This document shows positions 11,080 to 21,685 of a stretch of 64,000 nucleotides of DNA, piece after piece. Positions within the stretch are counted from its first letter, which is position 1. Every line of letters begins with the position of its first letter. The DNA comes from Platerodrilus igneus (lineage: Eukaryota; Arthropoda; Insecta; Coleoptera; Lycidae). The DNA is taken from NCBI GenBank assembly GCA_036346225.1, contig JARFIW010000453.1, forward strand, positions 186,001 through 250,000. Reading direction: 5' to 3'. Below the pieces are notes generated by a model. That model was not told the DNA's origin and made no database searches. It was given only the letters and a program-made list of their open reading frames with translations. Both the position numbers and the translations under genes were made by a program.

Positions 11080-11400
11080 TATAAGTTATATAATCTAATA
11101 TCAATAACTACGCAGAAGTAGTTTTTAGTGCGTCAGTGTAATCAGTAATCATTTGCATTTTATCTAAATTACAAATAGTTTTGATTGTATTCAATAACTT
11201 TATAGTCACGCATTCAATCTACAATTTTAGTATTGTGGTTTCCTACGTGAACCTTAATCAAGTGTAATAACCGTATAATGAGGAACATGATATCCATTAG
11301 CTTATCAAATCAAACTAATTTCCGATATTTTCTAAAAGTATAATTTAGTTAACAACGGCATTTCTATTTTAAAGTTCAATAGATCCGAAGTAGCTATATA
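11080..11400 (+). promoter_or_regulatory. Upstream region of P450 copy 1 (duplicated)
   Basis: This block aligns with 31993-32340 upstream of P450 copy 2 with many substitutions and a few indels, so the duplication included the promoter. A TATAAT at 11339-11344 is conserved in both copies (32279-32284) about 60 bases before the ATG and is the best TATA candidate. TATATAA directly abutting the ATG is also conserved in position but is too close to act as a TATA box. Confidence 0.5.
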
Positions 11401-12477
11401 ATGTTTATCCTAAATAGTTCATCGCTCAATACATTATTACTATTATTATTTGTAACAATAGTAGGAGTAGGTTATGTAACAGTTTTTCATTACTGGAAAT
11501 GGAAAGGCTTTCCATACATAGGAATATCTGGAATGTTGAGTAGAATTGGAAAGGTATATATCGGAAGTGCCACGAAGGATGTTTACGATTCGATTAAAAC
11601 AAGGCGATGGGAGCATGCGGGGTTATATTCGTTGTTATATCCCACGTACATGCCAGTTTCACCAAATATTTTGAAGGAAATCTTTCAACAGAACTTCGAT
11701 AGTTTTACAGAAAAAGGGCTTTATCACAACGAAAAAGATGATGTGTTAAGTGCGAATCTGTTTACCCTCGGTGGGGAGAACTGGAAATTCATTAGAGCAA
11801 AAATATCGCCTTCGTTTACAACGGGAAAAGTAAAGCTTCTCTTCGACATCATTGTACATAGTAGTTATCAAATGCAACTAGCAATCGATAAATTATGCCA
11901 AACGGAGGAAATACTAGAACTTCAAGAAATTTCAGAACGCTATACAATTGACATCATAGGGGCCTGCGTCTACGGCCTCAATTGCAGTAGTTTGGAAAAC
12001 CCCGATTCTGAATTTAGAATCCAAGGTAAACAAATTTTTAAAGCTTCACCCATCAGGATAGTGACTTTATCATGGGCTAACCTTTTACCGCAGCTGGCGC
12101 GCTGTATGCGTATACCATTGTTTACATATGAAACCAGAAACTTCTTTTTCACATTAATGAAAATGTCGTGAAGTACAGAATGGATAACGAGATAATTCGA
12201 AAAGACGTTTTACAATCATTAATGGAATTGCTTGAGAAACAAGAAGACGATAGTCGATTAACAATCGAACAAATAAGTGCGCAAGCCTTTGTTTGTTTTG
12301 CAGCTGGTTTTGGATCGTCTGCGTCTACCATATCGTTTTGTGTCTATGAACTTTCTCTTAATCCCAACATTCAAGAAAATGCAAGACAAGAAATTACAAA
12401 AGTTTTAGATAAACAAGATGGTATATTAAATTACGACACTGTTATGCAAATGAAGTATTTAGACCAAATTATAGAAG
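11401..12477 (+). pseudogene. Cytochrome P450 (CYP6-like) exon 1, copy 1, frameshifted
   Basis: The reading starts with an N-terminal membrane anchor (about residues 10-30) and a basic/aromatic stretch, and has the helix-C motif WKFIR. At about 12161 it loses one A from a run of five that copy 2 keeps, and stops at 12169-12171. The rest of the exon (12168-12477) is intact in the shifted frame, including the I-helix AAGFGSSAST and the exon end QMKYLDQIIE before a GT donor at 12478. Exon 1 is one base shorter than in copy 2 (1077 against 1078), all due to this deletion. I found no exons 2 and 3 before copy 2 begins. It would be an ER-bound monooxygenase. It is either a recent partial pseudogene or, if the missing base is a sequencing error, an alternative first exon for the distant terminal exons. 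Confidence 0.85.
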
Positions 12478-12609
12478 GTGAGTTTTGTCTTTGTATAAAC
12501 CTCTACAAAAATCATTACGATAGAGCTAAATATTAGAGCTTTCTACTCTGTCGTGATGTAGAAACCAAACAGTAGTAGGATATCGTCCCCGCCGTCGTCT
12601 CCACCTCCG

Positions 12610-12945
12610 CTAATCGTTTTCTAATGATCTTTCTCATTAAAAACCCATTAGCACTAATTTTTTTTAATGGAAAAACTCACTAGTACTAATCGTGTTTTAA
12701 TGAGAAAGCTGATTAGTAGTAATCGCTTTGTTACGGGAAATCTCATTAGCTATGATCGTTTTTTAATGGGGAAACTCATCAGCACTAATCATTTCTTAAT
12801 AAATAAACTCTTTGGCACTAATCGTTTTTATAGAAAACTCATTACCACTAATCTTTTTTAATGGGAAAATATTAGTACTAATTATTTTTAAAGGGAAAAC
12901 CCATTACACTAATTGTTTTTTAATGGAAAAACTCATTAATTGTAA
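12610..12945 (+). repeat. Minisatellite, about 36-bp unit
   Basis: About nine diverged units of the form ACTAATCGTTTTTTAATGGG plus AAACTCATTAGC follow each other just inside what would be intron 1 of P450 copy 1. Because the unit is a multiple of three, a repetitive open frame (GKLISTNRFLM-like) runs through part of it; this is a by-product, not a gene. P450 copy 2 has no such array at the matching place. Confidence 0.75.
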
Positions 12946-13174
12946 TTTAATCATATAGGTAATAAAATCAAAAAACAATTGAAATTTCAACTACCTTTCA
13001 AGATCACCGTTTAAGTATGTCTCTGTTTAACTGTTGTTGGGAACTCTATAATAATAAGTGACATCTAATTTTAATTTTTATTTATAATTGCGTGGACCAA
13101 TAGAATTGCGATATCACCTCATGTTGAAAGGACAACCAATGACATCGCCGGAACTTAAAAATTCAAACTTCAGA

Positions 13175-13440
13175 AAAACTAGCGGTAATTGTGGCACCCG
13201 GGTTCAAATCCCGACACGGTCAGCTTGAAATATGTTAGGCGAGCATTTTCACAAAAATATGCCCTCGTTCGGATAAGAGGTAAAATGGAGGTCCCGTGTG
13301 TGTGTTGTCATGCACGTTAAATATCCCTACCTTGCCTGGAATAGAAAGGATTGGGCAAAATTCCAAATTTTTCAGGTAAAAAAACTCGCTTCCTGGCCAA
13401 TGTAGTACCTTCGGGTGGAGCATTGAAAATCAAATGTAGG
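13175..13440 (+). mobile_element. tRNA-derived SINE, copy 1 (5'-truncated)
   Basis: The block begins near a B-box (GGTTCAAATCC at about 13201) and continues through a body containing CCTACCTTGCCTGGAAT, ending near TTCGGGTGGAGCATTG. It aligns over its whole length with the reverse complement of 19801-20102. The A-box half of the tRNA head is lost here. Confidence 0.8.
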
Positions 13441-14301
13441 GTAATTGTTTTGTTTTTAAAACTATGTAATCAACGCCAAGGTTTAGTTTCTGCCATCCAA
13501 ATTGGTCGATAAGGTTTTTATTTCGTCAAACTTCGGGCACCATGTGTTATTTTTATTCATAAGCACCATATTGGTACAATCTGTAGAGTCGTCCTGTATA
13601 TTTTTATTTACGAACCCCAATACGTTACAAAAATAAGTTTACCTTATTCTGTATTCGTTCTAAAGTTTTAATTTTTTAAAACACAGGAATATTTGTTTCT
13701 CCTAGCAGCAACCGCTCGTCCCACGTTTCTAAAACGGCTAGCATAAAAACATATACTCTATTCTGTTCGAATTAGCCAAAAGTTAAATAGTTGTTTATAT
13801 CCGAATAATCAATTAGACTATGTTTGTTTGCCTAAGATTTAAGTATGTACTATCTCTGTTGGTTGTTTGCTTTAGCAGATATAAGCGACAAACAATTACA
13901 TCCCCAAATAGCTTGATCATATACAATATGACTTGAACTTAAGTTTTTCAAAATTATGTATAAATTAATCCCTTAAATGTCCACGTGACTCCTACATACT
14001 ACGGAATATGGAAGTGTCATGTCTGGTCTAATTTTTATAAGTTTTACTCTACAGACCAATTATAGTTTAAAATCAACTTTCACCTAAGATTTTTTCTTCT
14101 AAATGAGACTGCAACCGTGGATAACAGTCTAGAGCAAACTTACATCCATAAGAGATGTATAGTTATAATTAGGATTGCTGTAGAAGAATAAGTACCATCT
14201 AATATTAATTTTTATTTACCTAGTATAAAGTACAGTAGAATAATAAATAACATCTAATATTAGTTTTTTAATATAAAGTACATAATGTAATACATACATA
14301 T
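13441..14301. other. Non-coding, no feature seen
   Basis: AT-rich sequence with no recognised gene or repeat; it leads into the 3' end of the minus-strand reading at 14302. Confidence 0.45.
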
Positions 14302-15250
14302 CTATACACAAAATACAACCATTTCCTTATTTTTACTGGGAGTTGTTTTTAACTTATCTAATAGAATCTTTATTATATAACTTAAATCCACATCTTTTTC
14401 TTGCAATGCTTTCTCTAGCCAGTAATTGGAGACGTACAGTGCGTATTGATTTTCGAACTGCAAAATATAACGGATTTTGTTTCTGTGGTTCACTTCTTTA
14501 ATTCCAACAATAAAAAGTTCTGTTCCTGCATCTATATGCTCTAGTCTACGACACTTATTAATATTTACATGTCCCTTTACTTTCTGCATAGGAATTTCAT
14601 CCATTTGTTCTACTTCTATCTGTGTAAAGGATGTATTCTCCGTGTCTTTCCAGACATCCGTAACAAATCTTAAGCGTTCTACTTTCGAAAGTGAGTAACC
14701 ATTATATGTTGTAATACCTTTTGATTTAAATGTAGAAAAAGGCCCTGCTGTAGGCAAGCAAATCATATTGAATCCGTTAAAAGGAATTAACACGAATCCT
14801 AATTTTGTAAGTTCGTCTTTTGCATCGTACACCTTAGTAAATAGGGATTTCTAAAATCCTTTTAAAAAATACACAATCTTCTCTGCAAGAACTCCCACAT
14901 AGGAAAACGTTCTCGGTTATTAACTGTAAATGCAAAAACATTATACACACCAGCTGTTTCCAAATTTTTCCAGCGGGTTTTAAAATGATTTATTAGCCTC
15001 TCTTCTAATTGCGTGGTATTGTTTTTTTTTCTGTTAGATGTTTATATTACTGCTTTAATGCGATGGTTTGTGTTTCGTACTCTAACTTTCTTCTTTTTAA
15101 ATCCACTTCTAATTCTAGTTTTCTTTTCTTATTCGTTAGTACATAAATTACCGACACTGGTTCCATTTCGTTAAGAGTGTGTGGTAAAAGTTTGTTGCAT
15201 GTTTTGATTACTTTCTTAAAACCTGAGAGGTGTAGTGTCTTGATCTCCAC
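14302..15250 (-). pseudogene. Unrecognised gene in three frames, probably decayed
   Basis: Three minus-strand readings follow each other with coding-like composition. The first is 15250-15047, 67 residues, with a charged helix KKRKLELEVDLKRRKLEYE. The second, 15020-14862, has LEERLINHFKTRWKNLE and FPMWEFLQRR. The third, 14832-14302, has 176 residues, with MICLPTAGPF, GYSLSKVERLRFVTDVW, KGHVNINKCRRL and NKIRYILQFEN. Each lies in a different frame, so either two small indels or two introns separate them. The first junction lies at a run of nine A (minus strand), which favours an indel. I do not recognise the family. The basic, compact nature and the setting among mobile elements suggest a virus- or transposon-derived gene, but no catalytic motif is visible. 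Confidence 0.5.
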
Positions 15251-15660
15251 ATTTAACTAACTCATAACAAACAAATACAACGTAAATTTTATTAAACAAA
15301 TCGATACATACATTGACGAATGTCAGCCATTACGCCTGCGTGTTTCTTATATCGTTATGGCGGTATATTCAAATATTAAGTATTGTAGTATAAACTGGTT
15401 ATCTACTACAACTCGACCATCTCGACTTAAGATCGACATCGATCTTGCCTAGTCTTTACAAATATCAACCCTAACTATTTAATTGAATCCAACTAACAGG
15501 CAAACTTAAAAATAATCAAATGCATAAGGCATTATAATATTTTCATAAAACGTAAATCAATTATTATTAAATCAATTATAAATCATTTATAAAAATAATA
15601 AAAGCATAAAATTTCGTATGATACATAAGTATACAGATATAAATTTGATTAATTGCGAAC
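15251..15660. other. Non-coding, no feature seen
   Basis: AT-rich DNA with no recognised feature. Confidence 0.45.
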
Positions 15661-15687
15661 TAGTATATTACATTACTAGTGTGGTAA

Positions 15688-15770
15688 GTGACCCATTTCA
15701 CACGAGTGGAAGAGTATTGTCGCACGAGGCGTAAGCCGAGTGCGACTATTCCACGAGTGTGAAATGTCAC
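15688..15770. repeat. Long imperfect palindrome (hairpin, arms about 36-43 bases)
   Basis: The left arm 15688-15730 (GTGACCCATTTCACAC... to CGCACGAGGC) and the right arm 15735-15770 (GCCGAGTGCGACTATTCCAC... to GTCAC) are reverse complements apart from small indels. The loop is about four bases (GTAA). It is richer in G+C than its surroundings. Such a structure could be an MITE end or a fold-back element. No gene is attached. Confidence 0.75.
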
Positions 15771-16192
15771 TTTCCAAGCGAGTACTGTACACTATTTTTC
15801 CGAAGACCACCACTAAAAACAATTACGAAATAGTTATTTTTATGTTTATTTGCAATAAATGTGTACACGATAATGCAAAACAGACAGACAGCTATAAAAT
15901 TTATTTGACGTTTTGATGTTGAAAATTCGAACGCCTACTTTGTTTTTGTCTTTATAAAATCCGTGACTCTGTTGCTTTTAGCGTATGCATTCTCAATTTT
16001 TATTGAAGAAATCATTTCAATTACAAACTAATATGAGTAATTACATCTTTAGGTAAAAGGGAAACTGTCAGTATCGATTTACCTATGAGTATTTTAAACT
16101 GTTATTAGCCAAAACGAAACGAATGAATACAAAAAGATAGAAGCCGGTAGTCGTTTGGGTTGTCTAGGTAACTAGCATACTAACATCAATCA

Positions 16193-16258
16193 TATCACTC
16201 TAGAGTTGAAAAGTATTTCAACACTAGAGTGAATGTACTTTCGCACTCTAGAGTGATA
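16193..16258. repeat. Second inverted-repeat cluster (CACTCTAGAGTG)
   Basis: A 14-base arm TATCACTCTAGAGT (16193-16206) recurs inverted at 16245-16258. The core CACTCTAGAGTG is itself a palindrome, a partial third copy lies at 16223-16231, and GTTGAAAAGTATTTCAAC between them can form its own hairpin. It lies about 430 bases after the larger palindrome, and the two may be ends of one degraded element. Confidence 0.65.
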
Positions 16259-16659
16259 TACTTTACTTTCTACATAAATAAGTAGTGTGTAATCTGTTGT
16301 TCTCACAAGTGGTCGTCGGAAAATAAAATAACCATACATAAGATATAAGTATGTAAAACATAATTCATAACATTTCCATAAATACATCATAAAAGGTAAG
16401 TATTAATTTTGTTTACTTTTAAGAATTATTGACAACCTTTTGGTACTTAGAGTGGCAGAGACCATAGCGGTCAGTATGACATTCTAAGACACTACTGCGA
16501 TGTGGAAGGCAACAGGAAACCACCACATTACCTTCCAAGTACAATGCGTACAAAAAATGTTAGTATGATGGCATCCTCTGGGGTAAAAAATTCCAGAGGT
16601 AAAATAGTCTCCCATACGGATCTCCGGAAGGGGACTACTTTGGGGATATGATCCGAAAG

Positions 16660-19326
16660 TATAGAAAAAGATCCGTGAACATTCTTCGAGTAGGAGCGTG
16701 GAAAGTAAGAAGCATGAAACAAGTAGGAAAGCTAGAGATCCCGAAACTCAAAATGGATAGGTTAGCACTAGACAGTAGGAATCAGCAAAGTCCGCTGGCC
16801 AGAGGCGGGAGGTTTTTTAAGTGGAGACTTCAGGGTAATTCATACAGGATCAGAGGAAAGAAATTTGGGTGTGGGCATAGTTATGCGAAAAAACATAGGA
16901 CGACGTGTAGAAAACTACTTACAAAAGAACAAAAGAGTACTCATGGTTAGATTTGAATCTAAACCTGTTAGTACAATAATAATACAAGTATATATGCCCA
17001 CCTCTAGCTACAGTGAGGAAGAGGTAGAAGCCATCTACAAAAATATCGAAGACATACTAAGATACGTAAAAGGACATGAAAATTTAATAATTACGGGGAT
17101 TTTAATGCAGTGGTAGGTGAGGGTAGGAAAGGAGGGATAGTAGGTTTATTTGGTTTAGGCAAGAGAAACGACAGGGGAAATAGGCTGGTAGAATTTTGCG
17201 ACAAGAACAACTAGGTCATGGATCAAAACGTAAATAAAGATGATTTTAAAAACTATGAGTGGTTTAATTTTTAAAGAAAATTAAGAAAAAAACATCACAA
17301 ATACATTATTTCAACATCATGCTAGAAGCCGATACACGTGGAAGATGCCAGGAGATATAGGAAGATATCAAATAGATTACGTTATTGTTAGACAACGGTA
17401 TAGAAATCAAATAAAAGACTGTAGAAGCTACCCGGAAGCAGATTTAGACACTGACCACAACATCGTAATTATGAAGGCCGTACTTAAATTTAAATCTTAA
17501 AAGAGGAACGGAAAAAGGCACTTTGACTTTGAGAAGCTTAAACATAAAGATATCCACAAAAGATTTGAAAAAAATTCAAATGAATTGCTAAAAGATATCG
17601 AGAAAATTTCTGATACTAAAGAAGTAGAAACAGAATGGAATAACATTAAATCCAGCTTAGACATGGCGGCCAGAAATATTCTGGGGTATACACGAAAAGA
17701 AAATAAGAAACCATGGATAACAAAGGATATCCTGAATTTAATACAAGAAAGACGAAAATACAAAAATAAATCAGACGAAACAGGAAAACAGAGATACAAA
17801 ACCATAAAATGAGAAATTATTCGCAAATGCAGGAATGTTAAAGAATAATGGATTGTTGAAAAGTGCAAAGAGGTACAAACTAAGATGGAAATAGAAAAGA
17901 CAGATAAGGTGCAAGCAGAAACTCTAAAAGCTGCTGGACATCCAGTAACAGAACATGTCTTCCGACTTGTAAGCTATATGTATGAGACAGAAGACACACC
18001 CAAAGATTTCAAACGGAACATTATGGTAACTATACCAAAAAAGATTAAGCTCGGATAGATGTGAAAATTTTCGAACAATAAGTTTGACAGCACACGTTTC
18101 AAAAATATTGACTAGAATTGTACAAAGACAAATGGAAAAACAAGCTGAAGAAATTCTGGGAGATTAATTTGGGTTTAGGCAAAACAAAGGAACACGGGAG
18201 AATATTTTAGCTCTTAGGGTGATATTGGAGAAAACAATAGAAAAGAGGGAAAGCGTATATATAGCGTTTGTAGATCTGGAAAAAGCATTCGACAATGTAG
18301 TAAAAATGGAAAAAAATGTTTGAAATACTCAAAAAGATTGAATAGACGGATAGTGCATGGCTTATACAAAGAGCAAACAGCGGTAATAGAATTAGAGCAA
18401 GAAAGTAGACAAGTAAATATTAGGAAAGGGGCGAGACAGGGATGTGCCTTATCTCCATTAATCTTTAACTTGTACACAGAAAAGGCAATGAATATTGTAA
18501 AATTCAGGAACACAATTGGAATTAATATGCAGGGACAAAAGATTGATATGAAAGATTTGTAGATAATATAGCAGTATTAGCATCTACTAAGGAATAGTTA
18601 GAAGCTGCTTTTAATGAAATGACAACAATTCTAACGGAGAGATATGGTATGAAAATTAACAAAAATAGTATGCAAAAGAAGGGAAAATAAAACAAAAACA
18701 AGAATACAAATAGGCAACGAGAACGTACCAGAAGTTAAGAATTTCTGCTACCTAGGAAGTCAAATAACGCAAGATAGGAAAAGCACAAAAGATATAAAAC
18801 AAAGATTAGCACTAGATCGTGTTACATTTAACAAAAAAAGCAACTACTGTGTTCAAAAACCACAAACATAGAAACAAGGAAAAGATTACTTGAAACATAC
18901 GTGTGGAGCACAGCACTGTATGGCTGTAAAGCCTGGACAGTAGGAGAAGCGGACAAGAAAAAGGTAGAAGCCTTTAAAATGTGGTGCTACACACGTATTA
19001 TGAAGATATCATGGGCAGACAAAGTTAAGAACAAAGAAGTACTAGAAATGGTAGGGGAAGAAAGAAATATGTGGAAAACAGTAAAAAATAGGAGAAATAA
19101 GATGATAGGCCACATACTAAGACATGAGGGAATAGTGCAAAATATATTAGAAGCAGAGATAGGAAAAAAGATAAGTACAGGTAGACCAAGATTAGACTAC
19201 TGCACACAGATAGTGAAAGATGTAGGTTGTAAGCATTTCAGGGAAATGTGTAGGCTAGCTCAGCATAGAAATCAATGGAGATACGCTTCCAACCAGCCGC
19301 AAGATGGAAAAACTAATGAAAAATAA
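16660..19326 (+). pseudogene. Endonuclease-reverse transcriptase ORF of LINE copy B
   Basis: The endonuclease part starts near 16675 (NILRVGAWKVRSM) and includes GVGIVMRKNIGRRVENYLQK, the QVYMP motif and an ITG..N-type catalytic segment near 17095. RYQIDYVIV lies near 17370, with DTDHN near 17452. The RT part runs from about 17900, with LEKAFDN near 18278 and RQGCALSPL near 18438. The FADD box region near 18555 is frameshifted to a FVDN-like reading. The C-terminal zinc/endonuclease-linked segment is 18901-19326. Compared with copy E at 62546-63580, about 260 bases are deleted near 17905. The deletion joins are close to a shared GATAAG/GACAGA phrase, consistent with microhomology. Many frameshifts make it inactive. 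Confidence 0.8.
17214..17310 (+). mobile_element. Penelope-like element end fragment inside the LINE
   Basis: This stretch (GGTCATGGATCAAAACGTAA ... ACTATGAGTGGTTTAA ... GAAAATTAAG) matches 60850-60935 and the reverse complement of 50213-50290. It interrupts the endonuclease coding region between DKNN and a resumed HHARSRYTWKMPG-like reading, so it was inserted or template-switched into the LINE. Confidence 0.7.
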
Positions 19327-19784
19327 TACTTTACTTAAACATGGTGATTATTATAAACAACTACAGATATTGGTTTTGCAATACTCTCAACTAATGTTAA
19401 TTGTGCGAAAGCATTTATTTGAAAACTATTAATACGGCAAATGTCTAAGTAATGGGGGATACTTGGCAGCCACAGGCTGCTTAAATTAGAAAACAATAGG
19501 AGGAAATCAAGCTGTATATAGGCTGTTATCAGAATTTCAGGGAACTGTGTAGATTAGCTCAGAACATAAATAAGCTGAGGTACAAGCCCAACCAGTTTCA
19601 AGACGTAAAACCCAATGACGAAAAAATAAGTTCTCTTAAATCTGATGATTATTACAAACAACTACAGGTGTTGGTTGTGAAATATTTTCAACTAATGTCG
19701 ATTGTGCGAAAGGATAAATTAAAGAAGCTATTAATTCGACAAAGGTTTAAGTGCTGGGGGAACTTGACAGTTAAAGGCTGCTTA

Positions 19785-20118
19785 CTCCCCTTCACATACC
19801 GTGCATTTATATTTCCAATGCTCCACCCGAAGGTTACTACATTGGCTAGGAGGCGAGTTTTTTGTTGCCTGGAAATTTAGAATTTTGCCGAACCCTTGCC
19901 ATTCCAGGCAAGGTAGGGATCCTTAACGTGCGTGACAACACTCACACACAGGACCTCCATTTAACCTCTCATCAGAACGAGAGCGTAATTTTTGTGAAAA
20001 ATGCTCACCTGTCATTTTTCAAGCAGTCGGCCGTGTCGGGATTTAAACCCAGGACCTTGGGATCCGTAGTCTTACGCTTACTACATTGATCCACGGCGAC
20101 GCCTCCCCTTCACATACC
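19785..20118 (-). mobile_element. tRNA-derived SINE, copy 2, with 16-bp target duplication
   Basis: The SINE proper is 19801-20102 on the minus strand (302 bp). The flanks 19785-19800 and 20103-20118 are an identical 16-base target duplication (CTCCCCTTCACATACC). The head at the right end reads as a tRNA: GCCGTG acceptor pairing with CACGGC, an A-box-like GTGGATCAATGTAGTAAGCG and the B-box GGGTTTAAATCCC. The body matches the SINE at 13175-13440. It sits in the 3' region of LINE copy B, so it is younger than that LINE. Confidence 0.9.
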
Positions 20119-20860
20119 ACTAAATATCAAGGAAATGAGGTATATAACTGTAAAACAATAGAAGGTGACCGAACTGCATCAAACAAGAAAGAACTGCAGC
20201 TATGTTCAAAGACAACTAACATAGATACAACTATTCAAAGCATAGTGTGGAGCACAGCACAGTACATCTATGAAATAGGCGCAGTAGGAAAACAGGCAGA
20301 AAGATATAAAACCCTTATAAAATGTTGTACTTCAAATGTATGAAAATGGTAGCATGGACAGACAAGATAATAACAAATTGATAGTAGAAATAGTAGAGGA
20401 ATAAAGAAATTTGCGGAAAACGAAAAAACAGAAGAAATAAAAGGATAGGATACGTTCTAAGGCATTTCTGGGGAATAGTGCGGGACATATTACAAGCAGA
20501 GATAGGGAAAGATTGGTTGAGCTAGACCGAGATCAGACTCTCGCACACAGATAGGAATAGATGCAGACTGCAAATTTCAGAGAAATGTGTAGGTTGGTTC
20601 CGACTACGAAACAATAAGGGTACGCATCGAACCAGTTCTACGACTGAAGACCTAATGGTGATGATGATGAACTTATGTAACTTCTTCCTTTTTACGTTAA
20701 AAACAACGGGCGCGTTGTGTGTCAACCTATTTATTTTTTGGTCATTTAATTTAAAACCTTTTTTCTTTTTTTCAATTATCTTTCAAAAAAGTATATACTT
20801 TGAAGTTCCTATTACTACAATTACAGTTATCACAACAAATATATTTACATTTAAAAATAC

Positions 20861-21340
20861 GTTCCTGTCGTTACTCGGTCAAGTTCTTCTAATTTGTTCC
20901 TTTGGTCTTCAAAGTTTTTGTAGATTGGCTTTATATCTTCTAAATTTATTGATTGTAAGGCAATTGGTTTGCCATTTCGTTTTCTCTGCGTGTGTCGCTT
21001 CCTGTTGCTTGGATTTCAGGTATCTTCACGTACGAAGATGAGTGTAAATATTTTTCATATTTTTGATGTCCATCGATCTTGATTTCACAGCCCTTGATTA
21101 GTTCATTCGGGTAGCTGCCTTTTAACGGCGTGTTGTCAATGAGTTTTGCACATTTTGTTGTTGCAACGGTTTCTCTTGGGGTTAATGCCATCCATTTGTT
21201 TTCTTCTAGTTTTTAGATTTGTGTATCGGATATTCGCACTGGAATTTGTTCGCAATTTATTTGATTCGCATTAAACTGTAATAATTGGCACTCTTCCATC
21301 GACTTTACATGTATGTTCGTTTTGGCACACATATTCATTT
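20861..21340 (-). pseudogene. Envelope-like fragment of an LTR retroelement (tentative)
   Basis: From an ATG near 21335 the minus strand reads a frame with one in-frame TAA at about 21214, then cysteines and the phrases KWMALTPRE, KLIDNTPLKGSYPNELI and GCEIKI. After a frameshift near 20965 it continues as a charged stretch (INLEDIKPIYKNFEDQRNKL) to a stop near 20861. The order of conserved cysteine, tryptophan and L-GSY...L-GCEI resembles the C-terminal ectodomain of gypsy/errantivirus envelope proteins, but the match is from memory of the pattern only. It is clearly broken. It could instead be an unrelated host or mobile gene. Confidence 0.35.
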
Positions 21341-21424
21341 ATTAAAGTGTCCTTACATTTTACATTGGATAAAGCATTCTTTTTCTTCTTTAACAGTAAA
21401 TATTTAGAATGTGAAATTATTGTT

Positions 21425-21441
21425 TTAACCCTTTGTGTACC
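21425..21441 (+). repeat. piggyBac-type terminus (TTAA + CCCTTTG)
   Basis: TTAA (21425-21428) is followed directly by CCCTTTGTGTACC, the form expected for a piggyBac-superfamily inverted terminus at its TTAA target. It lies on the 3' side of the minus-strand piggyBac transposase fragment at 23354-23812. The matching other end was not found. Confidence 0.55.
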
Positions 21442-21685
21442 GACGATACTTATGCGTACCTCACCTCATTTCTTCAGTCCACCCAAATACCAACCGATAA
21501 ACTATTTAAAATAAAGTGGTTTGATCTCTGTATACCTTTATTAAATACGTTTCTTAAAATTGCTTTGTACCCAATATTACAAAAAATCAACTATCTTTAA
21601 TATTCAGACATGGTACTTTAAAGTACTTCTGGAAATATAAAACACTGATTTGACAATTTTAAAAATTCTGTATTGTTTTGTGTTA

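Larger units (their letters stand above)
16440..20668 (+). mobile_element. LINE family 1, copy B (near full length, with nested insertions)
   Basis: The 5' untranslated part (about 16440-16660) contains GTGGAAGGCAACAGGAAACC. An endonuclease-reverse transcriptase ORF follows (16660-19326, broken). Then comes a 3' region made of a partial ORF-end repeat (19530-19620) and a second, degenerate copy of the ORF C-terminus (20230-20640). The tail is GGTGATGATGATGA at about 20655. The same 3' architecture is present in copy A. The nested insertions are a Penelope-like fragment (17214-17310) and a SINE (19801-20102). The exact 5' end is not defined by a target duplication. Confidence 0.8.

Noticed and set aside
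12667..12861. A repetitive 64-codon open frame
   Set aside because: It is the translation of a 36-bp minisatellite whose unit is a multiple of three.
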